From the NCBI GenBank assembly GCA_017646885.1, contig JAGCLR010000373.1, positions 1 to 55,887 on the forward strand: a stretch of DNA of 55,887 nt, in the 5' to 3' direction. Under the pieces are notes generated by a model. It worked only from the letters and a program-made list of their open reading frames with translations. It was not told where the DNA came from and made no database searches. The DNA comes from Methanobrevibacter sp. Lineage in GTDB: Archaea; Methanobacteriota; Methanobacteria; Methanobacteriales; Methanobacteriaceae. Positions 24,879-33,448 of the stretch are shown here, in pieces (the stretch's first letter is position 1; each line of letters starts with the position of its first letter). Position numbers and translations under genes: made by a program.

Positions 24879-25583
24879 ATGAAAGATTCAAAACCAACAG
24901 AAGAAGTATATGAAACAGGTAGTAAGACTGCACTCGAAGCTATAGAAGAGTTGTTCGCATCAAAAGGTATACCATCGTTAAAAGATGTAACAAAAGGAAT
25001 GGATATGAAGGAAGCTATGGATATAGTTTCAGAAGGATTTAAAGAAGCTCTTAAGAAAAAAGCTGCAGAAGAAAAAGCAGAAGAAAGAGAAGAGTTTAAC
25101 ATCTTTGAAAGATACACCCGCGCAGTGAAAAACTTGGATATAACGCGCAGGGGTTCTAACAAAGCAGCAATCTTTGTTGGTAATTATATGTATACAGAAG
25201 GACAGGGGTATACAGAAACACAGATGGTGAACTATATAAATAAGGAACTGTTACCGTGGGCATTCCTTAATGGAATCGCATATAATATATCAATGCTTCC
25301 TGATAGCAAGCCAACGAAAAGTATGGACTACAATCTTGTCACAGAAGGATATGCGTATGAACCAGACATTGCAATCATAAATTATGCAATGGCATGCATG
25401 GCTGCTGCGAAGGAGCACTGCAGAATGGGCAAGGAAAAGATTACAGCAATCTTTTATAGCGATGCTGCAGGTAAGACAACGATTGCAGAATATCGTGATA
25501 CTGAACATTTTGTTAATGATGTCGGAGAGGAACTAACCTATTTAGAGCTAGCATATTTAGAAGCTACAGATAGAGATGAATAG
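24879..25583 (+). CDS. Unknown protein, long member of a duplicated family
   Basis: The N-terminal 75 residues are a helical, Lys/Glu-rich extension. From NIFERYTRAVKNL to the end it is homologous to the 30015 protein (NIFEKYVRAINS): both share VGN/VGD, VNYINKELLPWAFLNGI and an acidic C-terminus. No known family; the duplication within one phage suggests a useful variable accessory function. Confidence 0.7.
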   Translation: MKDSKPTEEVYETGSKTALEAIEELFASKGIPSLKDVTKGMDMKEAMDIVSEGFKEALKKKAAEEKAEEREEFNIFERYTRAVKNLDITRRGSNKAAIFVGNYMYTEGQGYTETQMVNYINKELLPWAFLNGIAYNISMLPDSKPTKSMDYNLVTEGYAYEPDIAIINYAMACMAAAKEHCRMGKEKITAIFYSDAAGKTTIAEYRDTEHFVNDVGEELTYLELAYLEATDRDE

Positions 25584-25605
25584 ACTCAGGAAAGGAGATG
25601 GTGAT

Positions 25606-25941
25606 ATGAGTAAATTCAAAGAAATGAAGGTAACCTTCAAGGTTACAGAAGATGTTGCTTACAAGGCAGGTGGATGGAAAGAAGACAGAAGTTATATCAA
25701 ATTTGTCGTAAACCGTTATGAAAGTGGGGCAACCCACTACGGTGACCACTCGGGACATACACTTGACCTGGATGGTGCAAAAGGAACGATGCCAAGATAT
25801 TTTGATACAAGATATGAAGGCATCAGCACAGATAAAGATGCTTGGATTGCTTTCTGGAAAGAATACATCGAGAGAGAATATGTCTTGGATGTGGAGCCAG
25901 AAGGTTATGAAGAAAAATATGTAGATGAAAGAGGTGATTGA
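25606..25941 (+). CDS. Unknown protein
   Basis: ATG 25606 follows AAAGGAGATGGTGAT. The 111-residue protein contains GATHYGDHSGHTLDL and a Tyr/Glu-rich C-terminus. No family recognised; overlaps nothing but sits one base before the Api92-like gene. Confidence 0.65.
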   Translation: MSKFKEMKVTFKVTEDVAYKAGGWKEDRSYIKFVVNRYESGATHYGDHSGHTLDLDGAKGTMPRYFDTRYEGISTDKDAWIAFWKEYIEREYVLDVEPEGYEEKYVDERGD

Positions 25942-25942
25942 T

Positions 25943-26575
25943 ATGCCAAATTGGTGCTATACAAATATCGAAGTAAGAGGAAAGACAGATGTTGTCAAGA
26001 AACTCGTAGAGATGGTGAAGTCAGAAAAAGATGAGGAAGGAAAAGCAACTGATTTTGACTTTAACAAAATTGTTCCACAGCCAAAGACTTATGAAGAGTG
26101 TCCACCAGAATACAGAATCGATTCTGAAGAGGATGCCAGAAAAGAACACTTATCTTGGGATGAAGAAAAAGAGAGAAACTGGTTCAACTGGTATAAATGG
26201 AACTGTGATAACTGGGGAACCAAATGGGGTGCTTGTGATGCTAATACTGATTTAATCACTCTCGAAAAACCAATAGGGAAAACTGCGGTGATAAATATAT
26301 ATCTAAGCACAGCTTGGTCTCCAGCTCTCCCTGTATACAGGAAACTTCAAGAGATGTATCCCGAGCTAGAGATAAAAGTTGACTTTGCAGACGAAGGAGG
26401 AGGTTTCGTTGGGCGTCTAAGACCAGATGGTGAAGAAGAAGAATATGGTTCAAGTGACCCAGAATTTAAAGAAGTCTGCGACAGTGTTGGATGCGAATAT
26501 CTTTATGAAGATATGGAAGAAGACGAAGATGAAGACTCAGAAGGCTGGGAAAAAGACTATGAGTGGGAAAATTAA
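25943..26575 (+). CDS. Api92-like (DUF1281-type) phage protein
   Basis: MPNWCYTNIEVRG at the start, then WYKWNCDNWGTKWGACDAN and LSTAWSPALPVYRKLQEMYP match the Api92-like family named after an aphid-endosymbiont phage gene. The domain is ferredoxin-like and common in phages and plasmids, with unknown function. The C-terminal 45 residues are an acidic tail. 210 residues is normal for the family. Confidence 0.8.
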   Translation: MPNWCYTNIEVRGKTDVVKKLVEMVKSEKDEEGKATDFDFNKIVPQPKTYEECPPEYRIDSEEDARKEHLSWDEEKERNWFNWYKWNCDNWGTKWGACDANTDLITLEKPIGKTAVINIYLSTAWSPALPVYRKLQEMYPELEIKVDFADEGGGFVGRLRPDGEEEEYGSSDPEFKEVCDSVGCEYLYEDMEEDEDEDSEGWEKDYEWEN

Positions 26576-26594
26576 TAAAGAGGAGGATATAATT

Positions 26595-27032
26595 ATGGAA
26601 AAGCAAGAAATTAAATTTACAGTAGAGAAGATTATTACAGTCGAGGACATGGAAGATATCTTCACAACGGCGGTTGAATCAGGATACGACGGCATCGGAT
26701 ACTGGTGTGTTCTTGATAACACAACTGATTCCTGGAAAAAAGCGGTGAAAAGTTTGAAAGAAAAAGGTGTTGAAACTTACTGGGGAACCGTAATGACGAA
26801 GGTTATCTTAAACGGCGACAGGATAAGATTCTATGACGCAGAGGCGGATGAGAATCATTTGGAGCCAGACGAAATTTGGTATCTCGGGATGGAAGAATTC
26901 CAACAGGGATGCAAACTTTATGAACAGGAAAGGGGTTCTTTGACCAAGAGATTGGAAGACGGAGACTTTGATGCTGTTGAGGCTGATTGTTTCGTACAGT
27001 ACTGTTTATTTGGGACTCTTGTTTTTGGATAA
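26595..27032 (+). CDS. Unknown acidic protein
   Basis: ATG 26595 follows AGGAGGATATAATT. 145 residues, with SGYDGIGYWCVLDN in the N-terminal third. It resembles uncharacterised phage proteins but I can assign none. Confidence 0.65.
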   Translation: MEKQEIKFTVEKIITVEDMEDIFTTAVESGYDGIGYWCVLDNTTDSWKKAVKSLKEKGVETYWGTVMTKVILNGDRIRFYDAEADENHLEPDEIWYLGMEEFQQGCKLYEQERGSLTKRLEDGDFDAVEADCFVQYCLFGTLVFG

Positions 27033-27040
27033 AGGGGGTG

Positions 27041-27247
27041 ATGAAGGTGAAATTTGGTGTAAAATATCAAAACGATGCGGGTGAAGTTAGAGCCGAGATC
27101 ATGGATTTTCCACAGATCAAGACGGTGGCTCTAACACCCAACCAGTTTGAGATGTGTATGTGGTTTGCCGAAGATGGCAAGCGAACTGGCGAAACTGTTG
27201 TGGATTGTAAGCCATTAACAGAATATGAAGTCAAGAGGTGGAAGTAG
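27041..27247 (+). CDS. Small unknown protein
   Basis: 68 residues; the ATG is close to its GGGGG site, so GTG 27047 is an alternative start. No recognised domain. Confidence 0.55.
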   Translation: MKVKFGVKYQNDAGEVRAEIMDFPQIKTVALTPNQFEMCMWFAEDGKRTGETVVDCKPLTEYEVKRWK

Positions 27248-27257
27248 GAGGCGTTGT

Positions 27258-27449
27258 ATGAAGGATTTCGTGAATCGAGCAACAGCTGGATATAGCAAAA
27301 TCAAAGGACAACTCGTGTGTAATCAGGGGGCTCAGGAAAGAGAAATTTCTGAGCTCCTTTTGGCTCACGGATATAATGTCGTAAATGTAACAGCTGGTTC
27401 TTGCAAGAAAAGAAAGTGTATGTTAAAATATTATAAAGAGAGGTGGTAA
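27258..27449 (+). CDS. Small basic protein carrying an intragenic terminator-like hairpin
   Basis: ATG 27258 follows AGGAGGCGTTGT. The 63-residue basic product has a Cys pair (SCKKRKC) near its end. A strong hairpin with a T run lies inside the gene at 27327-27361. No family recognised. Confidence 0.6.
   Translation: MKDFVNRATAGYSKIKGQLVCNQGAQEREISELLLAHGYNVVNVTAGSCKKRKCMLKYYKERW
27327..27361 (+). terminator. Terminator-like hairpin inside a gene
   Basis: GGGGCTCAG pairs with CTGAGCTCC (one G-T pair) around a 13-nt loop and is followed by TTTT. It could attenuate transcription when the gene is not translated. Confidence 0.4.
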
Positions 27450-27454
27450 TGCAT

Positions 27455-27865
27455 ATGAAAATGATTACTTTGAAAGAATTAAAGGATAGATTCCATCCAA
27501 ATTTAACTAAGCAACAATTTGCGAAGGAGATGGGATTGGCAAATACTGTGTGTAGTAAAATGATGCGAGGCAGATATGATTGCTCGTTAAAGAGTAAGGT
27601 ATGGATAGATTTATGCGACTATGTAAGAACAAAATATAACTTACAGTTGGTTAGTGAAAATAAATTTGCTGTTGAAAGCGACAAGGCATGGAGAGTCATA
27701 GAAGAATTAAAGAGGGAGAATGAAGAATTAAAGAGAATCAAGAAGGAATACGAAGGGGTTATTGAAGAACTCATGGACTGTATTCGTGTTAGCAAGAGAG
27801 CAGAAGATGCTGTTAATAGAGCTAATTATAGATTACAAATTTATGGATATAAGGAGGAAAAGTAA
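27455..27865 (+). CDS. Helix-turn-helix protein with coiled coil
   Basis: The start is 27455, eight bases from AGGTGG; ATG 27449 is possible. Residues about 10-50 (NLTKQQFAKEMGLANTVCSKMMRG) look like an XRE-type helix-turn-helix. Residues 75-110 form a charged coiled coil (EELKRENEELKRIKKE) for dimerisation. Probably a phage transcription regulator. Confidence 0.6.
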   Translation: MKMITLKELKDRFHPNLTKQQFAKEMGLANTVCSKMMRGRYDCSLKSKVWIDLCDYVRTKYNLQLVSENKFAVESDKAWRVIEELKRENEELKRIKKEYEGVIEELMDCIRVSKRAEDAVNRANYRLQIYGYKEEK

Positions 27866-27866
27866 T

Positions 27867-28082
27867 ATGAAGCTTAAAGAATTGTATGACAAAACCGTTA
27901 ATGTAGGATATGCAGTTGAGATGATTGGAAGTGTGGGAAGAGCAGGTGAATGGAGAGATGTCATCCCTGAATTTGCAGATGAATTTCTGGAAACAGAAGG
28001 GGATAGAGAAATCTATGACTTTGCCATCCAGAAAGAACAGAAGATACTGATTGTAAAATTTGCAGGAAAGGAGGAGAACTAG
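27867..28082 (+). CDS. Small unknown protein
   Basis: 71 residues behind AAGGAGGAAAAGTAAT. No recognised domain. The next gene starts one base after its stop. Confidence 0.65.
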   Translation: MKLKELYDKTVNVGYAVEMIGSVGRAGEWRDVIPEFADEFLETEGDREIYDFAIQKEQKILIVKFAGKEEN

Positions 28083-28083
28083 T

Positions 28084-28563
28084 ATGGGTCTTGATTCTTA
28101 TTTATATGTAAAGAAATATGAAAGTTGCTGTGAATGGGATAGAGATGTAAAAGAGAAAAAGGCACACTTCTATCCAGAAGAACTTAAAGAACTTGGTGAA
28201 AAGATATTTGAAAATAACTTTATGTCAAAAGAAATTTCATATCAAGTAGCGTATTGGCGTAAGGCAAATATGATTCATAAATATTTTGTCGACAAATGCG
28301 CAGAAGGAGTGGACGATTGTAATCCAGTGTGGGTTTCAGTGGATACTTTAGAAGATTTAGTAAAAAGATGCAGAGATGTTATTGAACATCCAGAAAAAGC
28401 AAGAGACATCTTGGAAACAAGTAGTGGTTTCTTTTTCGGTTCTACAGAATATAATGAGTATTACATGCGTGACCTTGAAAACACGGTGGAGATGTTGGAA
28501 CCAATCATAGAGTTTTTGAAAAAGAACAAAAACTATCAAGCAGTATATAGGGCTAGCTGGTAA
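28084..28563 (+). CDS. Unknown phage protein (MGLDSYLYV type)
   Basis: MGLDSYLYVKKYE is the opening of a widespread phage hypothetical family. The 159 residues are helical, with VAYWRKANMIHKYF in the centre. A terminator is folded over its stop codon. Confidence 0.75.
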   Translation: MGLDSYLYVKKYESCCEWDRDVKEKKAHFYPEELKELGEKIFENNFMSKEISYQVAYWRKANMIHKYFVDKCAEGVDDCNPVWVSVDTLEDLVKRCRDVIEHPEKARDILETSSGFFFGSTEYNEYYMRDLENTVEMLEPIIEFLKKNKNYQAVYRASW

Positions 28564-28577
28564 TGGCTAGCCTTTTT
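28551..28577 (+). terminator. Terminator overlapping a stop codon
   Basis: GGCTAGC pairs with GCTAGCC around an 8-nt loop containing the TAA of the upstream gene, followed by five T. Confidence 0.75.
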
Positions 28578-28592
28578 AATAAGGAGGCAAAT

Positions 28593-28973
28593 ATGGTATT
28601 AATAAAATTAGAAGATGGAACAATGGTACACTGTTATTTAAGTAACTCAGAAGTCTTAGGAGAAGGATGTGATAGTGTGTTGGGATATGATTTGTATAAC
28701 ACAGATGGAATAAACATAGATGGTGGAGAATATGACTTTAACTCGGCAGATTCATCACATTTGTTGAAAGATTTAGTTGAGTTTATTACTGGAAGTACAT
28801 CAATGAAATATGAAGTCTTAGTAGCAACAAAAGACTGTTGTTATGATAGTATAGTGGAGTTGGTAGAAGAAGAATTTGATACATCTTTTAAAACTACGGC
28901 TTTCGTAAACAAGCTTGATAGTGAAATCTTAAAAAGCGATATTAGAGCTTTATACAAGTATATGAGGAGGTAG
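28593..28973 (+). CDS. Unknown protein
   Basis: ATG 28593 follows AAGGAGGCAAAT. The 126 residues include an acidic, beta-rich N-terminal half (IKLEDGTMVHCYL). No family recognised. The next gene begins at the base after its stop. Confidence 0.65.
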   Translation: MVLIKLEDGTMVHCYLSNSEVLGEGCDSVLGYDLYNTDGINIDGGEYDFNSADSSHLLKDLVEFITGSTSMKYEVLVATKDCCYDSIVELVEEEFDTSFKTTAFVNKLDSEILKSDIRALYKYMRR

Positions 28974-29258
28974 ATGGATATGTATAATTATTTTATGATT
29001 ATTGGCAAAATTGTAACAGATTTAGAGGCACCGTTTGATACGTTGCTCGTGAAATGCAGAAGACCATTTAAAAACATGGATGGAGAGTATGCAGATGACA
29101 TCTTGGGAATAACAATCACAGAACCGTTAAAAAGTGTCTTGACAGAACACTTTAAATGTGGTCAGAAGGTTGTTGTGAAGGGAAGACTTGAAGGATGTTC
29201 GTTTAATGCGAGTAAGATGGTTGCAGAAAGAATTATTAGCATGGAAGGAGATGATTAA
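28974..29258 (+). CDS. Single-stranded DNA-binding-like OB-fold protein
   Basis: NYFMIIGKIVTDLEA, DDILGITITEPLK, HFKCGQKVVVKGRLEG and KMVAERIISM trace the strands of an SSB-type OB fold in the right order. At 94 residues it lacks the acidic tail of cellular SSB. It probably binds single-stranded DNA during replication or recombination. Confidence 0.6.
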   Translation: MDMYNYFMIIGKIVTDLEAPFDTLLVKCRRPFKNMDGEYADDILGITITEPLKSVLTEHFKCGQKVVVKGRLEGCSFNASKMVAERIISMEGDD

Positions 29259-29260
29259 AC

Positions 29261-29485
29261 ATGAATAATTATTTAGTTAGGGAGTGTGGGGATGACAATA
29301 TCATCTTTGGGGTCATCCAACTCAAAAGTAAAGAAGATTGGTTCAAGGCAAAAGAATATGTTGAAAAATGCCGTGAAGAAGACGGCAGAAACTTTGAATC
29401 AGATTCAGAATTGATTGAAGAATATTTTGAGAAAAACGGCGTCGAATATGAATGGATAAGTATCGATGACGAACTAGAATTATAA
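29261..29485 (+). CDS. Small acidic protein
   Basis: 74 residues, two bases after the previous stop; rich in Glu and Asp, ending DDELEL. No family recognised. Confidence 0.65.
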   Translation: MNNYLVRECGDDNIIFGVIQLKSKEDWFKAKEYVEKCREEDGRNFESDSELIEEYFEKNGVEYEWISIDDELEL

Positions 29486-29499
29486 GGAGGAATAGAAAT

Positions 29500-29751
29500 A
29501 TGAATCAAGAAAAGAAAATCAATTATAAGAAGTGTTATGCAGTAACAGGTTTCAACTCAAAACAAGTATGGGTTTATGACGACGAACATGATGTATATAT
29601 AGACCCACCGAAATGTGTAATAGATGAAATCGAGGGAAAGACAGATAGTTTTGATGAACAAGAGAGTCTTCTTGATGAAATTATCAAAACAGATCCAGAC
29701 TGGTTACAAGATGAGGCATACACCTATGATGGTGAAACTACAGATATTTAA
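29500..29751 (+). CDS. Small acidic protein
   Basis: 83 residues behind AAGGAGGAATAG. Contains NSKQVWVYDDEHDVYIDPP. No family recognised. Confidence 0.65.
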   Translation: MNQEKKINYKKCYAVTGFNSKQVWVYDDEHDVYIDPPKCVIDEIEGKTDSFDEQESLLDEIIKTDPDWLQDEAYTYDGETTDI

Positions 29752-29763
29752 GGAGGTAAGTAT

Positions 29764-30012
29764 ATGGAATTTGAAGTAGGAAAAACTTATGAAGTGAGAT
29801 TGGGAACTAAACATAAAAGTTCGTTAATCAAAGCAAAATATGTTGAGAAAGATGAAATTAATAAAAATTATCATGTAATTGAAATGATTTCACCAATCTC
29901 ATGGAAAGGTGATAATTCAACACTATTATTACAAAAAGAACTTTTGCGGAAACATGGAAGTGGAATTCAATTTATAGTCGAAGAACAACAAATATTAAAG
30001 GAGGTGGAATAA
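29764..30012 (+). CDS. Small unknown protein
   Basis: 82 residues behind AAGGAGGTAAGT; beta-rich by pattern (FEVGKTYEVRLGT). No family recognised. Confidence 0.65.
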   Translation: MEFEVGKTYEVRLGTKHKSSLIKAKYVEKDEINKNYHVIEMISPISWKGDNSTLLLQKELLRKHGSGIQFIVEEQQILKEVE

Positions 30013-30014
30013 GT

Positions 30015-30488
30015 ATGAACATATTTGAAAAATACGTGAGAGCTATCAATAGCATCCAAGCACCAGGACTACCTGCCAATAAAGTGGCAGTGTTCGTTGG
30101 TGATATGGTTTTCACAGACGCAGAAGAGCCATCTGTAGAAAAATATGTGAATGAGCATATAATCCCGTGGGCATTCATGAATGGCATTTATTGTAAAGGT
30201 ATGACGCATGGTAATTTCGTTGTTGAACGAGATTATCAAAAGCCTGAGGAGGTTGTTAAAAACAAGGAAGAGGATTTCTATCTAAACACAGACATCCTTA
30301 ATTATGTATACGCCGTGATGTCTTCAGCTGTCGATATCCGTAAAGAAGAAAAAGGAACAGTCATCGTAGTAGGATACTGTGGTGAAGCAGACATGGCGTA
30401 TGTCAACCGATACAATTCCGTGGAAGAATTTACAGAACAAGCAGAACAAGAGATAGAATGCTTGGATTATAATGAGGAGGATGAATAA
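30015..30488 (+). CDS. Unknown protein, short member of a duplicated family
   Basis: 157 residues homologous to the C-terminal two thirds of the 24879 protein: NIFEKYVRAINS, KVAVFVGDMVFTD, VNEHIIPWAFMNGIY and a C-terminal VEEFTEQAEQEIECLDY align along the length. It lacks the helical extension of the other copy. Confidence 0.7.
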   Translation: MNIFEKYVRAINSIQAPGLPANKVAVFVGDMVFTDAEEPSVEKYVNEHIIPWAFMNGIYCKGMTHGNFVVERDYQKPEEVVKNKEEDFYLNTDILNYVYAVMSSAVDIRKEEKGTVIVVGYCGEADMAYVNRYNSVEEFTEQAEQEIECLDYNEEDE

Positions 30489-30489
30489 C

Positions 30490-30723
30490 ATGATTAAAGA
30501 CCAAATTGAAGCAATCATGGCGCTATACAGCAACGCAGTTAATAGAGCTAAAGAAGCATATAAAGAAGCTGAACATGAATGTAGAGAAAATATTTTTATG
30601 GAGTCAGGAGAAGCAGATGCTTATATTAACTATGTTGAAGGTATCGAGGATGTAATGAAGATATTGGACATCCCAATTCCAAACTGGGAGTTAGAAGATG
30701 ATGATGAGGAGGAGGATGAATAA
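30490..30723 (+). CDS. Small helical acidic protein
   Basis: 77 residues behind GAGGAGGATGAATAAC, mostly one long helix with an acidic tail (DDDEEEDE). No family recognised. Confidence 0.65.
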   Translation: MIKDQIEAIMALYSNAVNRAKEAYKEAEHECRENIFMESGEADAYINYVEGIEDVMKILDIPIPNWELEDDDEEEDE

Positions 30724-30724
30724 T

Positions 30725-31003
30725 ATGAAACAAATAACACAAGTAGTAGATATGGAATTATCAGAAGAAGAAACATTGACTTTATTAAGAGCTAAGGTTA
30801 TTTTAAAGGAGTTGCATATTAATCTAAAAAAGATTGAGGTGAAGAGACAACCTTATGCAATAGACATAGTTAAGAAAGCTGCAGATGAAATAAATGGCGT
30901 AATGAATAGTTATGGTGCTCTTCTTGATGATAATGATGCAGAGGTTCGTAAATTGGACGAAAGATATCAAAAACTAGAAGATGAGGAGGAAAAATTATTA
31001 TGA
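30725..31003 (+). CDS. Small helical protein
   Basis: 92 residues behind GAGGAGGAGG; helical, charged. TGA overlaps the next ATG. No family recognised. Confidence 0.65.
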   Translation: MKQITQVVDMELSEEETLTLLRAKVILKELHINLKKIEVKRQPYAIDIVKKAADEINGVMNSYGALLDDNDAEVRKLDERYQKLEDEEEKLL

Positions 31004-31176
31004 CACTAAAACAATTTGAAAAAACAATTAAAGATGCTTTAGAATCTGTTGAAGATGAAATTGAACAAGCACAGGATTTTGCAGAGCAAAATGATGTAGA
31101 AGAAGACTGTGCATATGAAGAAGGCTATAGTGGTGCATTGCAATATGTGTTAAAATTATTAAAGGAGGTGAAGTAA
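31000..31176 (+). CDS. Small acidic helical protein (58 aa)
   Basis: ATG 31000 overlaps the preceding TGA and lies behind GAGGAGG. The 58-residue product (MTLKQFEKTIKDALESVEDE...) is acidic and helical and ends one base before the methyltransferase gene, whose AAAGGAGGTG it contains. Confidence 0.65.
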   Translation: MTLKQFEKTIKDALESVEDEIEQAQDFAEQNDVEEDCAYEEGYSGALQYVLKLLKEVK

Positions 31177-31177
31177 T

Positions 31178-32077
31178 ATGGAAAAGACCATAACAAACAT
31201 TATTCAGGAACTAAATAAGTTCAACATGCCTCAAGCTTACGAGGCAGTAAAGGAGGCGGGTATAGAGGCTAAAAAGCCTTCTATCCGTGCCCGTGTCTAT
31301 GAAGCCGTAGATAAAGGCATCCTTAAGAAAATAGCGAAGGGAATCTATCAAAACAATAATTGTTTATTGATTCAGGGCGATGGAAAGGACCTAAGCTTCT
31401 TAGAGAATGGATCTATTGATGCAATCATCACTGACCATCCGTATGACATCAAAGCGGCAAACAACGGTGGAGATCGTCATTTCGCAACCTATGACTGTTT
31501 TCAATACACACAGGAAGATTTTAATGAAAAAGCCCGTGTTTTGAAAGATGGATGCTTCTTGGTAGAATTCTTGCCCGAAGAATCTGCATTGAACTATGAA
31601 TATCTATATAAGATCAAAAAAATGGCAGAGGCTGCGGGATTTAAATATTATGCGAAAGTTCCGTGGAAGAAGGGGGGCTTCGTATCCAACTGCGGTAGAA
31701 AATCTAAAAACACAGAGGATGTAATGATCTTCTCAAAGGGTGAACCAAGATCGCTTAGAGTGGATGCTAAGAAAGATAAAGCAGATCCATCTGTTAAACA
31801 TTTCATGAAGGGATGTAATGGTATGTTGCCAACCGTATTTGACTTTGCAAAACCTGCGAAGAAAGATATGTTGCATCAGGCAGAGAAACCTGTAGAGTTA
31901 CTAGAACAAATCTTGGAATATGTAACTAAAGAAGATGAAGTTGTGCTAGATCAGTTTGCAGGCTCAGGTGTTTTAGGTGAGGCATGTATTAAAAAGAACC
32001 GTCATGCAATTTTAATTGAATTGGCGGAAGAGTTCGTAGAGAAAATCGCGAACCGTTTAAAATTAGTGAAGGCTTAA
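31178..32077 (+). CDS. DNA methyltransferase, beta-type N4-cytosine/N6-adenine
   Basis: The 299-residue protein has a winged-helix-like N-terminus (about 1-55), then motif IV as TDHPY (85-89) and near residue 263 motif I as DQFAGSGVLGEAC, followed by a motif X-like end. Motif IV before motif I marks the beta group. The usual DPPY reads DHPY, an uncommon change at the catalytic loop. It would modify phage DNA, probably against host restriction; no partner nuclease is nearby. Confidence 0.8.
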   Translation: MEKTITNIIQELNKFNMPQAYEAVKEAGIEAKKPSIRARVYEAVDKGILKKIAKGIYQNNNCLLIQGDGKDLSFLENGSIDAIITDHPYDIKAANNGGDRHFATYDCFQYTQEDFNEKARVLKDGCFLVEFLPEESALNYEYLYKIKKMAEAAGFKYYAKVPWKKGGFVSNCGRKSKNTEDVMIFSKGEPRSLRVDAKKDKADPSVKHFMKGCNGMLPTVFDFAKPAKKDMLHQAEKPVELLEQILEYVTKEDEVVLDQFAGSGVLGEACIKKNRHAILIELAEEFVEKIANRLKLVKA

Positions 32078-32091
32078 GGAGGAAATATAGT

Positions 32092-32286
32092 ATGTCAAAA
32101 TTTAGAATTACAAAAACAATAACTCAAGTAGTAGAAATAATTGTTGAAGCTGAGAATAGTGAAGAAGTAGCAGTAAAACTCTACAACGGCGAATACGATG
32201 ATGAATTCATGTATGTAGAAAGCGAAGAAACAAGTGAGAGAGACAGTGAATTCGAAATAACATCGGTAGAAGAGGAGGAAGAATAA
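32092..32286 (+). CDS. Small acidic protein
   Basis: 64 residues behind AAGGAGGAAATATAGT, with acidic C-terminus. Resembles short phage proteins with a KFRITKTITQVVEI beta hairpin opening; unassigned. Confidence 0.65.
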   Translation: MSKFRITKTITQVVEIIVEAENSEEVAVKLYNGEYDDEFMYVESEETSERDSEFEITSVEEEEE

Positions 32287-32287
32287 T

Positions 32288-32656
32288 ATGATTAAATATT
32301 ACGTAGACGACATTAAAGGACACAATCTATATGAAGGTTTTGATGAAGATACAGCTTATAGATTGTGTAGAGTATATAATAAACATTGTGGCGGAACATA
32401 CGCTGTAACCGAATGTGAAACAGATTTAGATGATTTTACAGAAAGTAGTAATCAATGTGTGTTCTATCAAAATGAAACATTGACATCTATTTACGGCGAT
32501 GACAAAGCAATAAAGAAAGATATGAAGATGGCAATCGAATATATAACTGGGAAAGAAATTATTGATTTCGAACTAAGTTATAATGACCCAGGTGATTCAG
32601 GAAAAAATGCAACATTTTGGGCAGAAAACATCAAATGGAAAAAGAAGGTGAGATAA
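32288..32656 (+). CDS. Unknown protein
   Basis: 122 residues behind AGGAGGAAGAATA. YVDDIKGHNLYEGFDEDTAYRL at the start. No family recognised. Confidence 0.65.
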   Translation: MIKYYVDDIKGHNLYEGFDEDTAYRLCRVYNKHCGGTYAVTECETDLDDFTESSNQCVFYQNETLTSIYGDDKAIKKDMKMAIEYITGKEIIDFELSYNDPGDSGKNATFWAENIKWKKKVR

Positions 32657-32949
32657 TGTATATATTGGTTGAATTTGCTCCTAGAAACAAAAGAAAAATC
32701 ACAAGAACTGAGATTATTGAAGTTCCTGAGATCAAAACTAAGAGTTTAACAGTTCTAGAAAGCGCTTCTTGTTATAACAAAGCAATAAGTCTTTGCAGCA
32801 AAGATGAAAGAGTTTTTGGTTGGAAACTTTTAGAAGAGTATGAGTTAAACAAAGAAACTTGGGGCAAGTCTGCAAAGGTAACCACAAAAAGTGGAGATGA
32901 GTTAGAAATCACTTTAGGTGATATTGAAATTAAAGATTTAAATAAATAG
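32656..32949 (+). CDS. Unknown protein
   Basis: ATG 32656 shares a base with the upstream TAA (TAATG), behind AAGAAGGTGAG. 97 residues with two beta-rich halves. No family recognised. Confidence 0.65.
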   Translation: MYILVEFAPRNKRKITRTEIIEVPEIKTKSLTVLESASCYNKAISLCSKDERVFGWKLLEEYELNKETWGKSAKVTTKSGDELEITLGDIEIKDLNK

Positions 32950-32962
32950 GAGGATAAATAAT

Positions 32963-33187
32963 ATGAAATATATTGAAGTGATTGATACTGCATATTATGA
33001 AAAGAATGATTGCAATAATTCATTTATTGTTGCCGTAAGTGAAGACGAATATGAGTCGCTAAAGAGTGATTTAGAACGTATTCTATCTAATCAAGAAGAT
33101 TATGAAAATGTCTGGGACGCAATGATGGAATGCATTGAAGAACACGGGGCAGAGCGTATCTGCCCTGATTTCAGTTTAGAATGGTAG
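32963..33187 (+). CDS. Small acidic protein
   Basis: 74 residues behind AGGAGGATAAATA. No family recognised. Confidence 0.65.
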   Translation: MKYIEVIDTAYYEKNDCNNSFIVAVSEDEYESLKSDLERILSNQEDYENVWDAMMECIEEHGAERICPDFSLEW

Positions 33188-33199
33188 GAGGAAAATAAT

Positions 33200-33445
33200 A
33201 TGAAAAAAGTCACAAGATATTATATTGAAATCAAAGATCTAGAAGTGGACATGGACCCACCATACGTTTTACAGTCTTCATGGTTCGATACAAAAGCCGA
33301 GGCACTTACATGGGCAAAGCAGATAGATTACCTTGCGAAAGGATACAGGGTAATGCTTATGTCGGCAGAAGGCGAAGAAGATGAAACAGGCTACTGGCAA
33401 TATGAAGACATCGGATGTGTAAAAGTTATACGTTCGGGGAGATAA
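33200..33445 (+). CDS. Small unknown protein
   Basis: 81 residues behind AGGAGGAAAATA; centre WFDTKAEALTWAKQIDYLA. No family recognised. Confidence 0.65.
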   Translation: MKKVTRYYIEIKDLEVDMDPPYVLQSSWFDTKAEALTWAKQIDYLAKGYRVMLMSAEGEEDETGYWQYEDIGCVKVIRSGR

Positions 33446-33448
33446 AAA

